Source: Deltaproteobacteria bacterium (GTDB taxonomy: Bacteria > Desulfobacterota > Syntrophia > Syntrophales > UBA2185). Taken from it: a stretch of 64,000 nt of DNA. The DNA lies in contig JAPLJS010000053.1 in the NCBI GenBank assembly GCA_026388545.1, positions 23,645 through 87,644 of the forward strand, given 5' to 3'. The translations under genes were made by a program, and so were the position numbers. The notes beneath the pieces were generated by a model. It was not told the DNA's origin. It searched no databases and saw nothing but the letters and a program-made list of their open reading frames with translations. Positions 53,817 through 62,402 of the stretch are shown piece by piece (the stretch's first letter is position 1; each line of letters begins with the position of its first letter).

Positions 53817-54497
53817 TAGCGCTATCCTCCTTCAAATCAAATGCAACCCCATCTTATCTCAACCATCGGGATTCCTTTTGCCTTTTATGTCTCACAATAA
53901 ATTTACCGTCTGCACACCAAAAAACCTCTCGGTTCGTCGTCCCAACCACCATCAAAATCGTCCAGAATAACCCCGTCATCAAATCTGCAACCCCCGGCGC
54001 CAATGACCAGCCCCGGATGACCCGTGCACGGACAACGTCCTTTGCCTTGCCTGATAAGGATTGAAACGACTACTCTAAAACATTGTTCACCAACATTGTT
54101 GGTTCACTTAAGGTGTGGGGCCTCCGCCCCCATGCCCCACCACTGACAATGTCAGTGGTTTTGAGAGATAAATAAAAAAAGCTATTCCATCTATTCCCAT
54201 CTATTCCCATCTATTCTATCTGTTCCTCTGCTTTCCCTTGGCGTCCATCACAATTTTATCACATCCCCATAAAGGAGTTTTAGTCCGATGATCATTTTCA
54301 TCTGCTCCACAAGGCATAAACAATACAATCATTGCCGGCCCTTTAAAATCCTTGCAAGACTCATCAGATCCTCATTAGTTTTTTCTTGCCCTTTCTGATT
54401 TAATAATGTCCTTGTCTATTGTATGTCTTTGCGGTATTTCCTTGTCTCACGGCTTCACCTATTACGATGAACAGAACTTAATATGACTATGTAGATC
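53817..54497. other. Hairpin- and repeat-rich non-coding stretch
   Basis: About 680 bases with no gene. It holds CCAACA-t-TGTTGG near 54091, the hairpins GGTGTGGGG...CCCCACC (54112-54141) and CCACTGAC...GTCAGTGG (54140-54158) followed by TTTT, and short tandem copies of CTATTCCCAT (54182-54226). A single sequence ending in GGATTGAAAC (54043-54067) resembles a CRISPR repeat end. Confidence 0.55.
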
Positions 54498-55460
54498 ATG
54501 ATGTTTGCGATTATTGATTTTCCCAGAGATATCTTTCTCAAAGATTTGCTGTCTATCACCATTCTGGTTTTATATGTGATTTTTTGCCAGCAACCGGTAT
54601 GTGCAGAGCCTTATCAGCGGCTCGAAACAATTCATTTCTTTATCAAATATGTGGACGCGGAAGGGAAACTGGCTAAGCATATATCCACTACATCAGAAAA
54701 AATCAGGGGAAGGATTATTGCCGACATAGGATATGAATTTTCGGATAAGACCATGATCATCCTGGCACCGTCTATTGAAGAATTTCAAAAGGTTCAACCG
54801 GGCAAGGAAAGGATTCCTCTCTGGGCATCGGCGGTGGCTTACCCCGAACTTAACTTGATTATTCTGAGATCTCCAGGGGCCATAAAAGGGGGGCGTCTTG
54901 ATTACGAAAAAGTGTTTACTCATGAATTTACCCATATAGTCTTTGGGAAAGTCTTGGAAGGACGGGCGACACCTACTTGGCTTGCCGAAGGATTTGCAAT
55001 GTATGAATCTTCAGAGTGGCATTTAGCAAGAATGGCCAGTCTGACAAAAGCGTTTCTGACGAAGCGGGTGATTCCTCTCGAAAAACTAACCGCGAATTTC
55101 CCCAGTGATCCCAATGAAGCAGAACTCGCCTATGCGGAAAGCTTTATGTTTGTGTCTTTTCTCATCAATAAATTCGGTAGGAAGGCATTTCAACAATTCC
55201 TCAGGAACTACGCTGCTGATGGAAATCTTAGAGGCTCATTAACAAAGATAACCGGGATGCACCTGGTCACGCTCGAAAAAGAATGGCTCGATTACATGGA
55301 GGTGAGGGTTTCGTGGATACCCCTAATCACCAGCGCTACAACATTCTGGTTTGTCATCACACTCATTTTTGTTTACGGGTATTACCGAAAGAGAAGAATT
55401 GCCAGGGAAACCCTTCAGACATGGGAACAAGAGGAACGGGAAAATAACGCTCCTCCCTGA
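54498..55460 (+). CDS. Membrane-anchored zinc peptidase (peptidase MA-like)
   Basis: A 320-residue protein with an N-terminal signal/anchor (residues 12-36), a metallopeptidase domain with HEFTHIVFG (HExxH zinc ligands) and LAEGFAMYES (third ligand Glu), and a C-terminal transmembrane helix (about residues 274-296) before a short charged tail. The active site faces the periplasm if the topology holds. Family: gluzincin peptidase MA-like. Followed by a strong terminator. Confidence 0.8.
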   Translation: MMFAIIDFPRDIFLKDLLSITILVLYVIFCQQPVCAEPYQRLETIHFFIKYVDAEGKLAKHISTTSEKIRGRIIADIGYEFSDKTMIILAPSIEEFQKVQPGKERIPLWASAVAYPELNLIILRSPGAIKGGRLDYEKVFTHEFTHIVFGKVLEGRATPTWLAEGFAMYESSEWHLARMASLTKAFLTKRVIPLEKLTANFPSDPNEAELAYAESFMFVSFLINKFGRKAFQQFLRNYAADGNLRGSLTKITGMHLVTLEKEWLDYMEVRVSWIPLITSATTFWFVITLIFVYGYYRKRRIARETLQTWEQEERENNAPP

Positions 55461-55470
55461 ACAGCAAAAA

Positions 55471-55506
55471 CCCCCTGACGTTCCGGTTTCGTCAGAGGGC
55501 TTTTTT
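55471..55506 (+). terminator. Rho-independent terminator after the peptidase gene
   Basis: CCCTCTGACG-like stem: CCCCCTGACG (55471-55480) pairs with CGTCAGAGGG (55490-55499), followed by CTTTTTT (55500-55506). Confidence 0.85.
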
Positions 55507-55678
55507 GAGGGACACAAACTTTCAAAAGACGTGTCTCTATATGTCAAGTTTCAAGAAATATCAATTCTGTTAGCCACCCATATTCTTGATCGTCTCGATA
55601 ACCGGAAACGAAATGATGGAAATGAGGTTTTGGATAGCGGCGAGATTCAGGACAGGCTATTTCTTCTCGGTCATCAGG

Positions 55679-55921
55679 TTAATCCATGAGGGTTTTTAGC
55701 ACAGGGTCATCAGCAGAAAATATATTAGTGGTTTCAGCCTCGTCATCAAAAATAAGAACTGCCAATCCGTTTTCAAGTTTTTGTTTTACATATCTGAATT
55801 TCGTTTCCATGGGAACCTCTATTTCGCCATAATCAGTTCCATCTCTGGAAATAAATTCTTCAATAACTCCTTGTAAGGCTTCAGGGCTGAGTTTATTGAC
55901 TGGAATTCTATGGATCGACAT
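55679..55921 (-). CDS. YheU family (UPF0270) protein
   Basis: An 80-residue protein with the family pattern IPVNKLSPEALQGVIEEFISRDGTDYGE in two parts (KLSPEALQGVIEEFISRDGT; DYGEIEVPMETK). YheU proteins are small, acidic and of unknown function, conserved in many proteobacteria. Start ATG 55921. Converges with the peptidase gene. Confidence 0.85.
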   Translation of the reverse strand: MSIHRIPVNKLSPEALQGVIEEFISRDGTDYGEIEVPMETKFRYVKQKLENGLAVLIFDDEAETTNIFSADDPVLKTLMD

Positions 55922-56285
55922 TTAAACTTGCTCCACCTGCTCTCGTTTAAGTCGAACAGACCGATTTCCCCAGATACTACAGAGGTCTGTTTTGCATTTA
56001 ACCACCGGGCTTCCCGGCGGCACCATAGTATTTCAACCAGGTATCCATTGACCCAAAACCTTCACAGAAGGGAACACCCAAATTTCTATTATTTATATCA
56101 TAATTATTGAGGAAATAAAATCAATGATAACGAATTGAAATATTGCATATTCGTTGAGGGTGGCGCTTTGTGGATAACAGGAAGAAAGACATTTTAGACA
56201 CGTACGCTTAAACCGGATGAACCAAAAAAATCTACACATAATGTCATTACGAGGAGCAGAGTTTAAGACCTTGTCCCTTGAACCT
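55922..56285. other. Non-coding gap
   Basis: About 360 bases. The hairpin CCGGG-ctt-CCCGG (near 56007) is the only structure noticed. Nothing coding or regulatory could be named. It must contain the YheU promoter. Confidence 0.45.
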
Positions 56286-57002
56286 CTATTCCTCATCCTC
56301 CGGGGTTTCCCCGGGGGGCGACCGATGTGTCTCAGGGGAAACCGGTTCTGCACTGATCAATTTCATGCGTAACGAATACTCCCGAAACCCGAAACCGGTC
56401 AGCTCCACCATTGCGGGAATCCTGTCCCGTACTGAAAAGGCTCTAATTTGCCTCAACAGTTCATAGTTACTGCTATATGTTTCGATCTCCCATGTATTAT
56501 CCCGATGAACAACCACATCCTCAATCCTGTCCTCGTTTCCATAATATCTGCAGACAGTTGATCCGTCTTCACGCACACCGGCATCCGAGAGCCGCCCATC
56601 GGGGGCAAGAAAAATGAGACGGACATCCTCCATCATGCGCCCGGCAAATTGCTCTGTATTAAACGGCGGCACCGACCGATTCACACTCACCTTTTTTTCA
56701 TACCGGGCATCAAACAGAACAAACCCCTCGATGGTCATGATCACACTGTGGATTGTTGCAGATGCCGGTTCAAAGACGGTAACACCCACAACCGTTCCCG
56801 TCCTACGGCCGGACAATTCCACCTCAATAGCATGAACGAAGCGATAGGGAATATCGAGAAACGGCCGCCGGCACTGCTGTATGGTGTCCTGCAACGCCTC
56901 CGGATCCACAGGTTTGATGACAGGGAGACGACTGCATGATACGAGGAAAGCCGTCAGTATTAATATAAAGAACCAGCGTCCATGCAATATGGAAGTTTTC
57001 AT
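56286..57002 (-). CDS. Lipoprotein of aryl polyene locus type (DUF3261-like)
   Basis: A 238-residue lipoprotein with lipobox FLVSCSRLP (Cys ~23) and a beta-rich mature part (GTVVGVTVFEPASATIHSV; MTIEGFVLFDARYEKK). Lipoproteins of this size follow LolA in aryl polyene clusters and are thought to help insert the product in the outer membrane. Start overlaps the LolA stop by 4 bases. Confidence 0.78.
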   Translation of the reverse strand: MKTSILHGRWFFILILTAFLVSCSRLPVIKPVDPEALQDTIQQCRRPFLDIPYRFVHAIEVELSGRRTGTVVGVTVFEPASATIHSVIMTIEGFVLFDARYEKKVSVNRSVPPFNTEQFAGRMMEDVRLIFLAPDGRLSDAGVREDGSTVCRYYGNEDRIEDVVVHRDNTWEIETYSSNYELLRQIRAFSVRDRIPAMVELTGFGFREYSLRMKLISAEPVSPETHRSPPGETPEDEE

Positions 57003-57640
57003 CCCACTTCCCGGAATAACGTTTCAGAGATTTTCCCGTTAATCTGCACATCGGTAAATTCGAAGAGAGTAAAACTCCCTTCACTTTCAAGAATCTTAAC
57101 AGATTTGATAACACCCGGCCTGTCAGGTGAAAGGTTTATCACAATACGTGATATCATGGTCGAAAGCCCTTTTTCCTTCGGCGTAAGGATAATTGTAGGT
57201 CCCTTTCCCCTTTTTATGGTCGCCGAAAAATGCTCATTTCCGGTGAACTGTCCCCTGCTCCACCGGCTGATCTCCTGAAGGACGATTTGCATCGACTCAA
57301 GGGACCCGCCCGAATCTTCGACAAACCCTCTGCTGCCCATGGTATATCGTTTGATATCTCCCTTGCGCATAAGCAGAACGCTTCTCACGGGAGACGTGTA
57401 TTCCCATCTGACAGAATCGGGCGCCTGAAAATAGAAACGTCCCTTTGAAACAAGTGGTTTGGTAAGAATCTGCATGTGTTTTTCCTGAGAGAAATGAGCG
57501 GTGACCGATTTTATCTTCGCCGATTCTCTCTCGATATCATCCCATTTGTCCACCCATCCCAGCATAACGGCGGAGGAAAGAAGTATTCCGATGAGGAATA
57601 ACCCTCTTTTTATACTGCCTTCTTTCGTCATGAAATCCAT
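56999..57640 (-). CDS. LolA-like outer-membrane lipoprotein carrier
   Basis: A 213-residue periplasmic protein with a signal/anchor helix (residues 12-31) and the LolA core (SVTAHFSQEKHMQILTKPL; GRFYFQAPDSVRWEY). In aryl polyene loci a dedicated LolA paralogue carries the lipid across the periplasm. ATG 57640 overlaps the FabG stop (TAATG). Confidence 0.87.
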   Translation of the reverse strand: MDFMTKEGSIKRGLFLIGILLSSAVMLGWVDKWDDIERESAKIKSVTAHFSQEKHMQILTKPLVSKGRFYFQAPDSVRWEYTSPVRSVLLMRKGDIKRYTMGSRGFVEDSGGSLESMQIVLQEISRWSRGQFTGNEHFSATIKRGKGPTIILTPKEKGLSTMISRIVINLSPDRPGVIKSVKILESEGSFTLFEFTDVQINGKISETLFREVG

Positions 57641-58374
57641 TAAAACATACCGCCATTGACGGAAATGACCTGTCCCGTGATATAAGAGGCGTCGTCGGAA
57701 CACAGGAAACGGACAACCTTTGCGACTTCCTCCGGCCTTCCGATTCTCGCCATGGGGATGATTTCCTTAATTTTATCCAAAGGAAAAGGCGCCCCTTTAA
57801 TCATTTCCGTATCGATCAGGCCCGGCGCAACCACATTGACCCGTACACCCAACCTTGCCACCTCGGATGCCAGGGCGCGGCTGGCGCCAATCAATCCGGC
57901 CTTTGCCGCAGCATAATTTGCCTGGCCCCTGTTCCCGATGAGTGCTGACACAGACGAAATAGAGACAACGGACCCCTTACGATTTCGGACCATTGTTTTT
58001 ATGACCGGTTTCGTCACGTTATAAAAGCCCTTTAGAGTCGTTTGAATCACCGTATCCCAGTCTGCTTCCGGCATCATCATAAACAGGCCGTCAGCGGTAA
58101 CCCCGGCATTATTGACAAGAACCCGAATGTTTTTATTCTGCGAGATGATTTCTTCCATTCCCCTTGCAGCATCTTTTGAATCGGCTACATCAAACCGGAT
58201 CTTCTCCCCAAGGCCTCCCTTCGATCGAATGATTTCCAGTGTTTCCTCGGCCAACTGATCGTTTGATTTATATGTGATGAAGACCTTGTATCCTGCCTCA
58301 GACATTTCAACTGCAATGGCCCGGCCAATGCCTCTGCTGCCCCCCGTCACCAGGGCGACCTGCTCTTCGCTCAT
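57640..58374 (-). CDS. fabG: 3-Oxoacyl-ACP reductase
   Basis: A 244-residue SDR enzyme: TGGSRGIGRAIA (NADPH), NNAGVTADGLF, SVSALIGNRGQANYAAAK (Ser-Tyr-Lys catalytic) and PGLIDTEM. It reduces the beta-keto group after each condensation. ATG 58374 follows AAGGAGC; longer starts at 58416 or 58401 are unlikely. Between the dehydratase gene and lolA in one transcript. Confidence 0.93.
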   Translation of the reverse strand: MSEEQVALVTGGSRGIGRAIAVEMSEAGYKVFITYKSNDQLAEETLEIIRSKGGLGEKIRFDVADSKDAARGMEEIISQNKNIRVLVNNAGVTADGLFMMMPEADWDTVIQTTLKGFYNVTKPVIKTMVRNRKGSVVSISSVSALIGNRGQANYAAAKAGLIGASRALASEVARLGVRVNVVAPGLIDTEMIKGAPFPLDKIKEIIPMARIGRPEEVAKVVRFLCSDDASYITGQVISVNGGMF

Positions 58375-58412
58375 GCCGTTTCGCTCCTTATGTGATATCA
58401 TAATGGCTACAC

Positions 58413-58838
58413 TCAATCGGAATCGGACCTGAACACCTGTATCTGAATCCGGGCCAGGAGGTCCGTTCCTGTCATGACGGTTCCCTCCAGGACATTATAA
58501 TTTTCAGCACTGGATAGATTTTTCACGGTGGTGATGAGCACCGTATGAAGCGGAATCCGATCCAGAAAAAAATCTGCATTCTTAATCCCGACAAGCCATC
58601 CACCGCCGCCGCCCTTGTCAACCCCCTTTTTCCATCGTATATGGGCCGCCGCAGTCTGTGCCACAACCTCGATGAGGACAATGGGATCGACAAAAGACCC
58701 CTGACAGAGGGGCCATCGATCGGAGACAAGAGATGACGTTACGGCCGTATCGTCGTTAACGTCCAGAACGTCATTGATCAGTTTCATCCTGTCCCGATGC
58801 GGGATCAGCGCCTCAATGTCTATAGGGAATGCAACCAT
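58413..58838 (-). CDS. Hotdog dehydratase, ApeP-like
   Basis: A 141-residue hotdog protein: IPHRDRMKLINDVLDV and PIVLIEVVAQTAAAHI, the form of the ApeP/FabA-like dehydratases of aryl polyene systems, where two dehydratase-like subunits work together. The partner could be the FabZ-like protein at 32607. First gene of the minus operon. Confidence 0.82.
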   Translation of the reverse strand: MVAFPIDIEALIPHRDRMKLINDVLDVNDDTAVTSSLVSDRWPLCQGSFVDPIVLIEVVAQTAAAHIRWKKGVDKGGGGGWLVGIKNADFFLDRIPLHTVLITTVKNLSSAENYNVLEGTVMTGTDLLARIQIQVFRSDSD

Positions 58839-59077
58839 TTCCGCTTATACAAAGAAACGGCGACAGCAGCCGCGAACGTCACAAATTCACCGGGACAGTT
58901 CTTTACGGCTCGCCATGCCGCCCTGTTAAGGTCCCCGGTTAGTTCGAGGACATGAAAATTTTATCTCCTGTTATCACGAAATGACAGCTTTTTTCAGATG
59001 TTCAAAGCCGTCAATATATGCTAATAAACGACGGCATAGTAAATAAAAAAAATGAGATAAGTCAAGGGGAATTATTA

Positions 59078-60475
59078 ATGAAGACACATCCCATAACGAG
59101 GAGCCGTATTACCGAACCGGAATTGTATCGGGATATCTTCTCACCCCCTCCGGACCCGGCCAGGGAGTTTATCCTGAACGGCACTACCTATGCGGAGATC
59201 TACCGCCTTGCGGATGGGATTCGTCACCTTCAACCGCCGGAAGAAAAAGGCCGTGAAGTTATTTGCATCTGTACTCATAACAAAGCTCTTCTGGCAGCCG
59301 CACTGGTCGCATCGCTTGCCGGCGGCCCCCGTCTTGTTCTTCCCTACGCCTTCTCCCATCAGGCCATTCTGGAAGTCCTTGAGACCATATCTCCGTCATT
59401 TCTGCTCACAGACCTTACGGGTGATTTCCCCGCGGGTCCTGGGGTCATAACCCCCCAGATGCTGCGCCATGATTCCATAACTTCCGAAAGTTTCATCGAT
59501 CAGGATGAGCCCTTTCTCATGCTGTTTACCGGCGGATCGACGGGTAAGCCTGTGGTATGGTCCAAAACACCCCGGAATATGCTTGCAGAGGCCCGGCACT
59601 TATCCGGAAAATTCGGTATATCTCCCGACGATATTTTTCTGTCAACGGTACCGCCCCAGCATATTTATGGTCTCCTCTTTTCCGTGCTCATTCCCTTCAT
59701 CAGTTCCGCCCGTGTCATTGATGGGCTACATAGCTTCCCCAGAGAGATAATCCGGGCAGTAAAGGATCATGGGGCAACCGTCCTGGTCAGCGTTCCTGTC
59801 CATTACCAGGTTTTGAAAACGGATGATTTGCAGCGCCACACTCTCCGGATGGCTTTTTCCTCTGCGGGGGTGCTGGATAAAGAAGACGCCGCATATTTTC
59901 ACGGCACAACGGGCCTGGACATTATAGAAATTTACGGTTCAACAGAAACCGGGGGGGTGGCTACCAGGTCTCGCTCGAGCGACGGCGAATCATGGCGCCC
60001 CCTGGCTACTGTCGATTGTAAAATATGCGATGGGAAATTGCATGTTCGGTCTGATTATATCTCTCCGACGCTACCCCGTGATGCCGAAGGTTTCTTCATC
60101 ACAGCAGACCGTGCCGATTCTGATGGTCATAACCGGTTCATCCTTCAAGGCAGGGCGGATGATATCGTTAAAATCGGAGGAAAAAGGGTCGACCTGGCCG
60201 CAGTACAGACCAAAATGAAAAAGATACCGGGGGTCCGTGATGCTGTGGTTGTCTCACTCATCACCGGGAAAGGGCGTCAAAACAAACTGGCCGCTCTCGT
60301 GGCAACCTATCTGGATGTGCCTCAATTGAGGCGGCATATCGCCGCGGTCAGTGAAGCATATGCTGTTCCCAAACACATTGTCGTTGTAGAAGAAATTCCC
60401 GTGACATCTACAGGCAAATATGACCGGATAATGATCGAACGGATTCTCCGGTCGGGAAAACAAAAGCCTGGATGA
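59078..60475 (+). CDS. AMP-forming acyl/aryl ligase
   Basis: A 465-residue adenylating enzyme: LFTGGSTGKPVVWSKT (P-loop), EIYGSTETGG, then LQGRADDIVKIGGKRVD and the catalytic Lys in STGKYDRIM. It would activate an aryl or acyl acid and load it on an ACP or CoA, as ApeH does. It is shorter than typical acyl-CoA ligases. ATG 59078 follows AGGGGA; upstream frame excluded. It runs divergently from the fabG operon, 240 bases apart, so they may share regulation. Confidence 0.88.
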   Translation: MKTHPITRSRITEPELYRDIFSPPPDPAREFILNGTTYAEIYRLADGIRHLQPPEEKGREVICICTHNKALLAAALVASLAGGPRLVLPYAFSHQAILEVLETISPSFLLTDLTGDFPAGPGVITPQMLRHDSITSESFIDQDEPFLMLFTGGSTGKPVVWSKTPRNMLAEARHLSGKFGISPDDIFLSTVPPQHIYGLLFSVLIPFISSARVIDGLHSFPREIIRAVKDHGATVLVSVPVHYQVLKTDDLQRHTLRMAFSSAGVLDKEDAAYFHGTTGLDIIEIYGSTETGGVATRSRSSDGESWRPLATVDCKICDGKLHVRSDYISPTLPRDAEGFFITADRADSDGHNRFILQGRADDIVKIGGKRVDLAAVQTKMKKIPGVRDAVVVSLITGKGRQNKLAALVATYLDVPQLRRHIAAVSEAYAVPKHIVVVEEIPVTSTGKYDRIMIERILRSGKQKPG

Positions 60476-60513
60476 CCGACAAGAACAACCCCTGTCAAAG
60501 GGCATCATAGGCG

Positions 60514-60543
60514 TTGACTTTTCGTCCATCCTCAGCGTATATA
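60514..60543 (+). promoter_or_regulatory. Sigma70-type promoter before the periplasmic protein gene
   Basis: TTGACT (60514-60519), an 18-base spacer and TATATA (60538-60543), with the gene's ATG 37 bases further on. Confidence 0.6.
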
Positions 60544-60579
60544 TTTCGGGTATTATAAACTTACAGGGAGGTAAAGACC

Positions 60580-61191
60580 ATGCACCGAAAAATCAGACTT
60601 GTTTTGTTTACAGGCCTTTTCTTATGTACCCTTCTTGCTGCCAGTGCTTTCGCTCGGACGGTGGGTGATATTGTTCCGCTCAGAAGCTATTATCCTGTGT
60701 TCACGGCGGACTTGAGCGAATACAAGGGTAAGCGGATGTATCTCATGAATTTTGACAACCAGGCCAGAGATACCACCGTTTGGTATTACTTTAGCCCTGA
60801 CAGGAAATTCTCCTATGGCGGCAACTCCATAATCCACAATTACTTCTGGTATTCCTTCGAAAAGGCCTTGATAAGTCTCGGCGTGTGGGTATCGAATATG
60901 GACAAGCCGGACCCCTATGCACCGGCTGTGTGGATGACTTTGCGGTCCATCACCGATGCCAAGTATGAGGTGGAAGTGAAAATGCAGAAATTTGTCTATG
61001 GTTTGTTCTTTACCAAGATTTACACGGTCACAGGGGACGATATCAAACAAGGAGAACGCACACCGGAAAACATGGAGAAGCGCGCCTACCGTATGACAAA
61101 CAAGCTTATTGAGACGATTCTGACTGATCCGGATTTCAAGAAGGCGTATTTTAAAGCGGCCGCCGAAATGGCACAGGATCAGGGCAAGTAG
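60580..61191 (+). CDS. Periplasmic protein, unknown
   Basis: A 203-residue protein with a signal peptide (cleavage after ASAFA). The mature part (YYPVFTADLSEYKGKRMYLMNFD...) has no recognised motif. GGGAGG precedes ATG 60580. It lies between the ligase and the DarB-like gene, so it may be an envelope part of the same system. Confidence 0.65.
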   Translation: MHRKIRLVLFTGLFLCTLLAASAFARTVGDIVPLRSYYPVFTADLSEYKGKRMYLMNFDNQARDTTVWYYFSPDRKFSYGGNSIIHNYFWYSFEKALISLGVWVSNMDKPDPYAPAVWMTLRSITDAKYEVEVKMQKFVYGLFFTKIYTVTGDDIKQGERTPENMEKRAYRMTNKLIETILTDPDFKKAYFKAAAEMAQDQGK

Positions 61192-61205
61192 CGGCAACGG
61201 CCGGT

Positions 61206-62348
61206 TTACACAACCGTCAAGAGCATGTAGGCCATGGAGAAGCGGCCGCTCTCGGGTATGAAGCAGAGAAGCTTTTGTCCTTCCTTCAGCTTTCCCGAAT
61301 GAAACAGTTCTTCCATCATAACATAGATGGAAGCCGATCCGGTATTTCCCTTAGATGCCAGGTTGGTAAACCATTTCTCATAAGGAATGACGAATCCAAT
61401 GTCCTCCATAGACTTGAATAGCTTGTCTCTGAAGAAATAAGAGGAAAAGTGGGGGAGAAACCAATCAACATCGTCGGCTTTCAGGTTTCTTTTCTCTATA
61501 GTCCTTACCAGGGCCAGGTCCACGGCAACCTTGACAATCTCCCTGTTCAGAATACCCGTATCCTGTTTCAGGGCGAAATAGTTGTTATCGAGGGCCTCCT
61601 TAAGGGAGTCAATCTGTCGCCATCCCGTGATTGAACCATCCTCGTGTTTGACAGCCCCTGCATACATGCACGTTTCATATTGACCGGCATAGGAAACATG
61701 CTCGATCCAGTCCACTCTCAGTGACAACCGATCAGGATTTTTTCTCGACGACATGAATACCGCCCCGGCAGCGTCGGACAACATCCATCGGAGAAACTCC
61801 GATTCAAAGGCAATAATGGGATTGCTTTTTACATCCATATCGCTTTGCAGATGTTCAAAGAATTGTGCCCTGATAAGCGACGACGCCAGTTCGGACCCCG
61901 TCGCAACGGCATTATCGCTGAAGCCCAAGGCAACATTCATGAAGGCATATTTGAAGGCGGCAATCCCGCAAAGACAGATCCCCGCGGTTGAGATTACTTC
62001 ACAGGGGGAAGACCCCAGTTCACCATGGACCATAAGGCCATGTCCGGGGACAATTACATCCGCCATGGACGTGCCGCAGCACAGGCACTGGATATCGTCG
62101 ATGGTAAAACCCTCGTAAGGGCTTAGCCTTTTCACGGCTTCTGCCGTCAACTGGGCATTTGTGTGGGTCAATTTACCCGTTGCCGGATCAATGGCATAGT
62201 AACGCTTCTCGATTTTATTATTGTCGAGAACTCGATTCTTCATTCTTGACGGCAGGTTATGGATCTTTCCGATGACGTCCTGTATCTGATCATTGTCGAT
62301 GGGTTCATTGGGTAGAAATACCGAAATGTCATTTATATAAACAGTCAT
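61206..62348 (-). CDS. DarB/StlD-like ketosynthase (KAS III family)
   Basis: A 380-residue thiolase-fold enzyme. The start (TVYINDISVFLPNEPIDNDQ) and IEKRYYAIDPATGKLTHTNA match the DarB-type enzymes of dialkylresorcinol/flexirubin synthesis, which join two acyl chains. Residues: Cys125/Cys127 in STAGICLCGIA, His in FLPHFSSYFF, Asn in SKGNTGSAS. The usual C-x-G of KAS III is altered (C-L-C-G), so the nucleophile is uncertain. AAGGAG precedes the ATG. An IS sits 54 bases upstream. No DarA-like aromatase was seen in the window. Confidence 0.83.
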   Translation of the reverse strand: MTVYINDISVFLPNEPIDNDQIQDVIGKIHNLPSRMKNRVLDNNKIEKRYYAIDPATGKLTHTNAQLTAEAVKRLSPYEGFTIDDIQCLCCGTSMADVIVPGHGLMVHGELGSSPCEVISTAGICLCGIAAFKYAFMNVALGFSDNAVATGSELASSLIRAQFFEHLQSDMDVKSNPIIAFESEFLRWMLSDAAGAVFMSSRKNPDRLSLRVDWIEHVSYAGQYETCMYAGAVKHEDGSITGWRQIDSLKEALDNNYFALKQDTGILNREIVKVAVDLALVRTIEKRNLKADDVDWFLPHFSSYFFRDKLFKSMEDIGFVIPYEKWFTNLASKGNTGSASIYVMMEELFHSGKLKEGQKLLCFIPESGRFSMAYMLLTVV

Positions 62349-62402
62349 TTATTCTCCTTGATTATTGCTGGTCGTCTTTTCATTGGGTACATATCTACTA
62401 AA

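Noticed and set aside
54043..54067. Single CRISPR-repeat-like sequence ending in GGATTGAAAC
   Set aside because: Only one copy, no spacers, no cas genes in the window.
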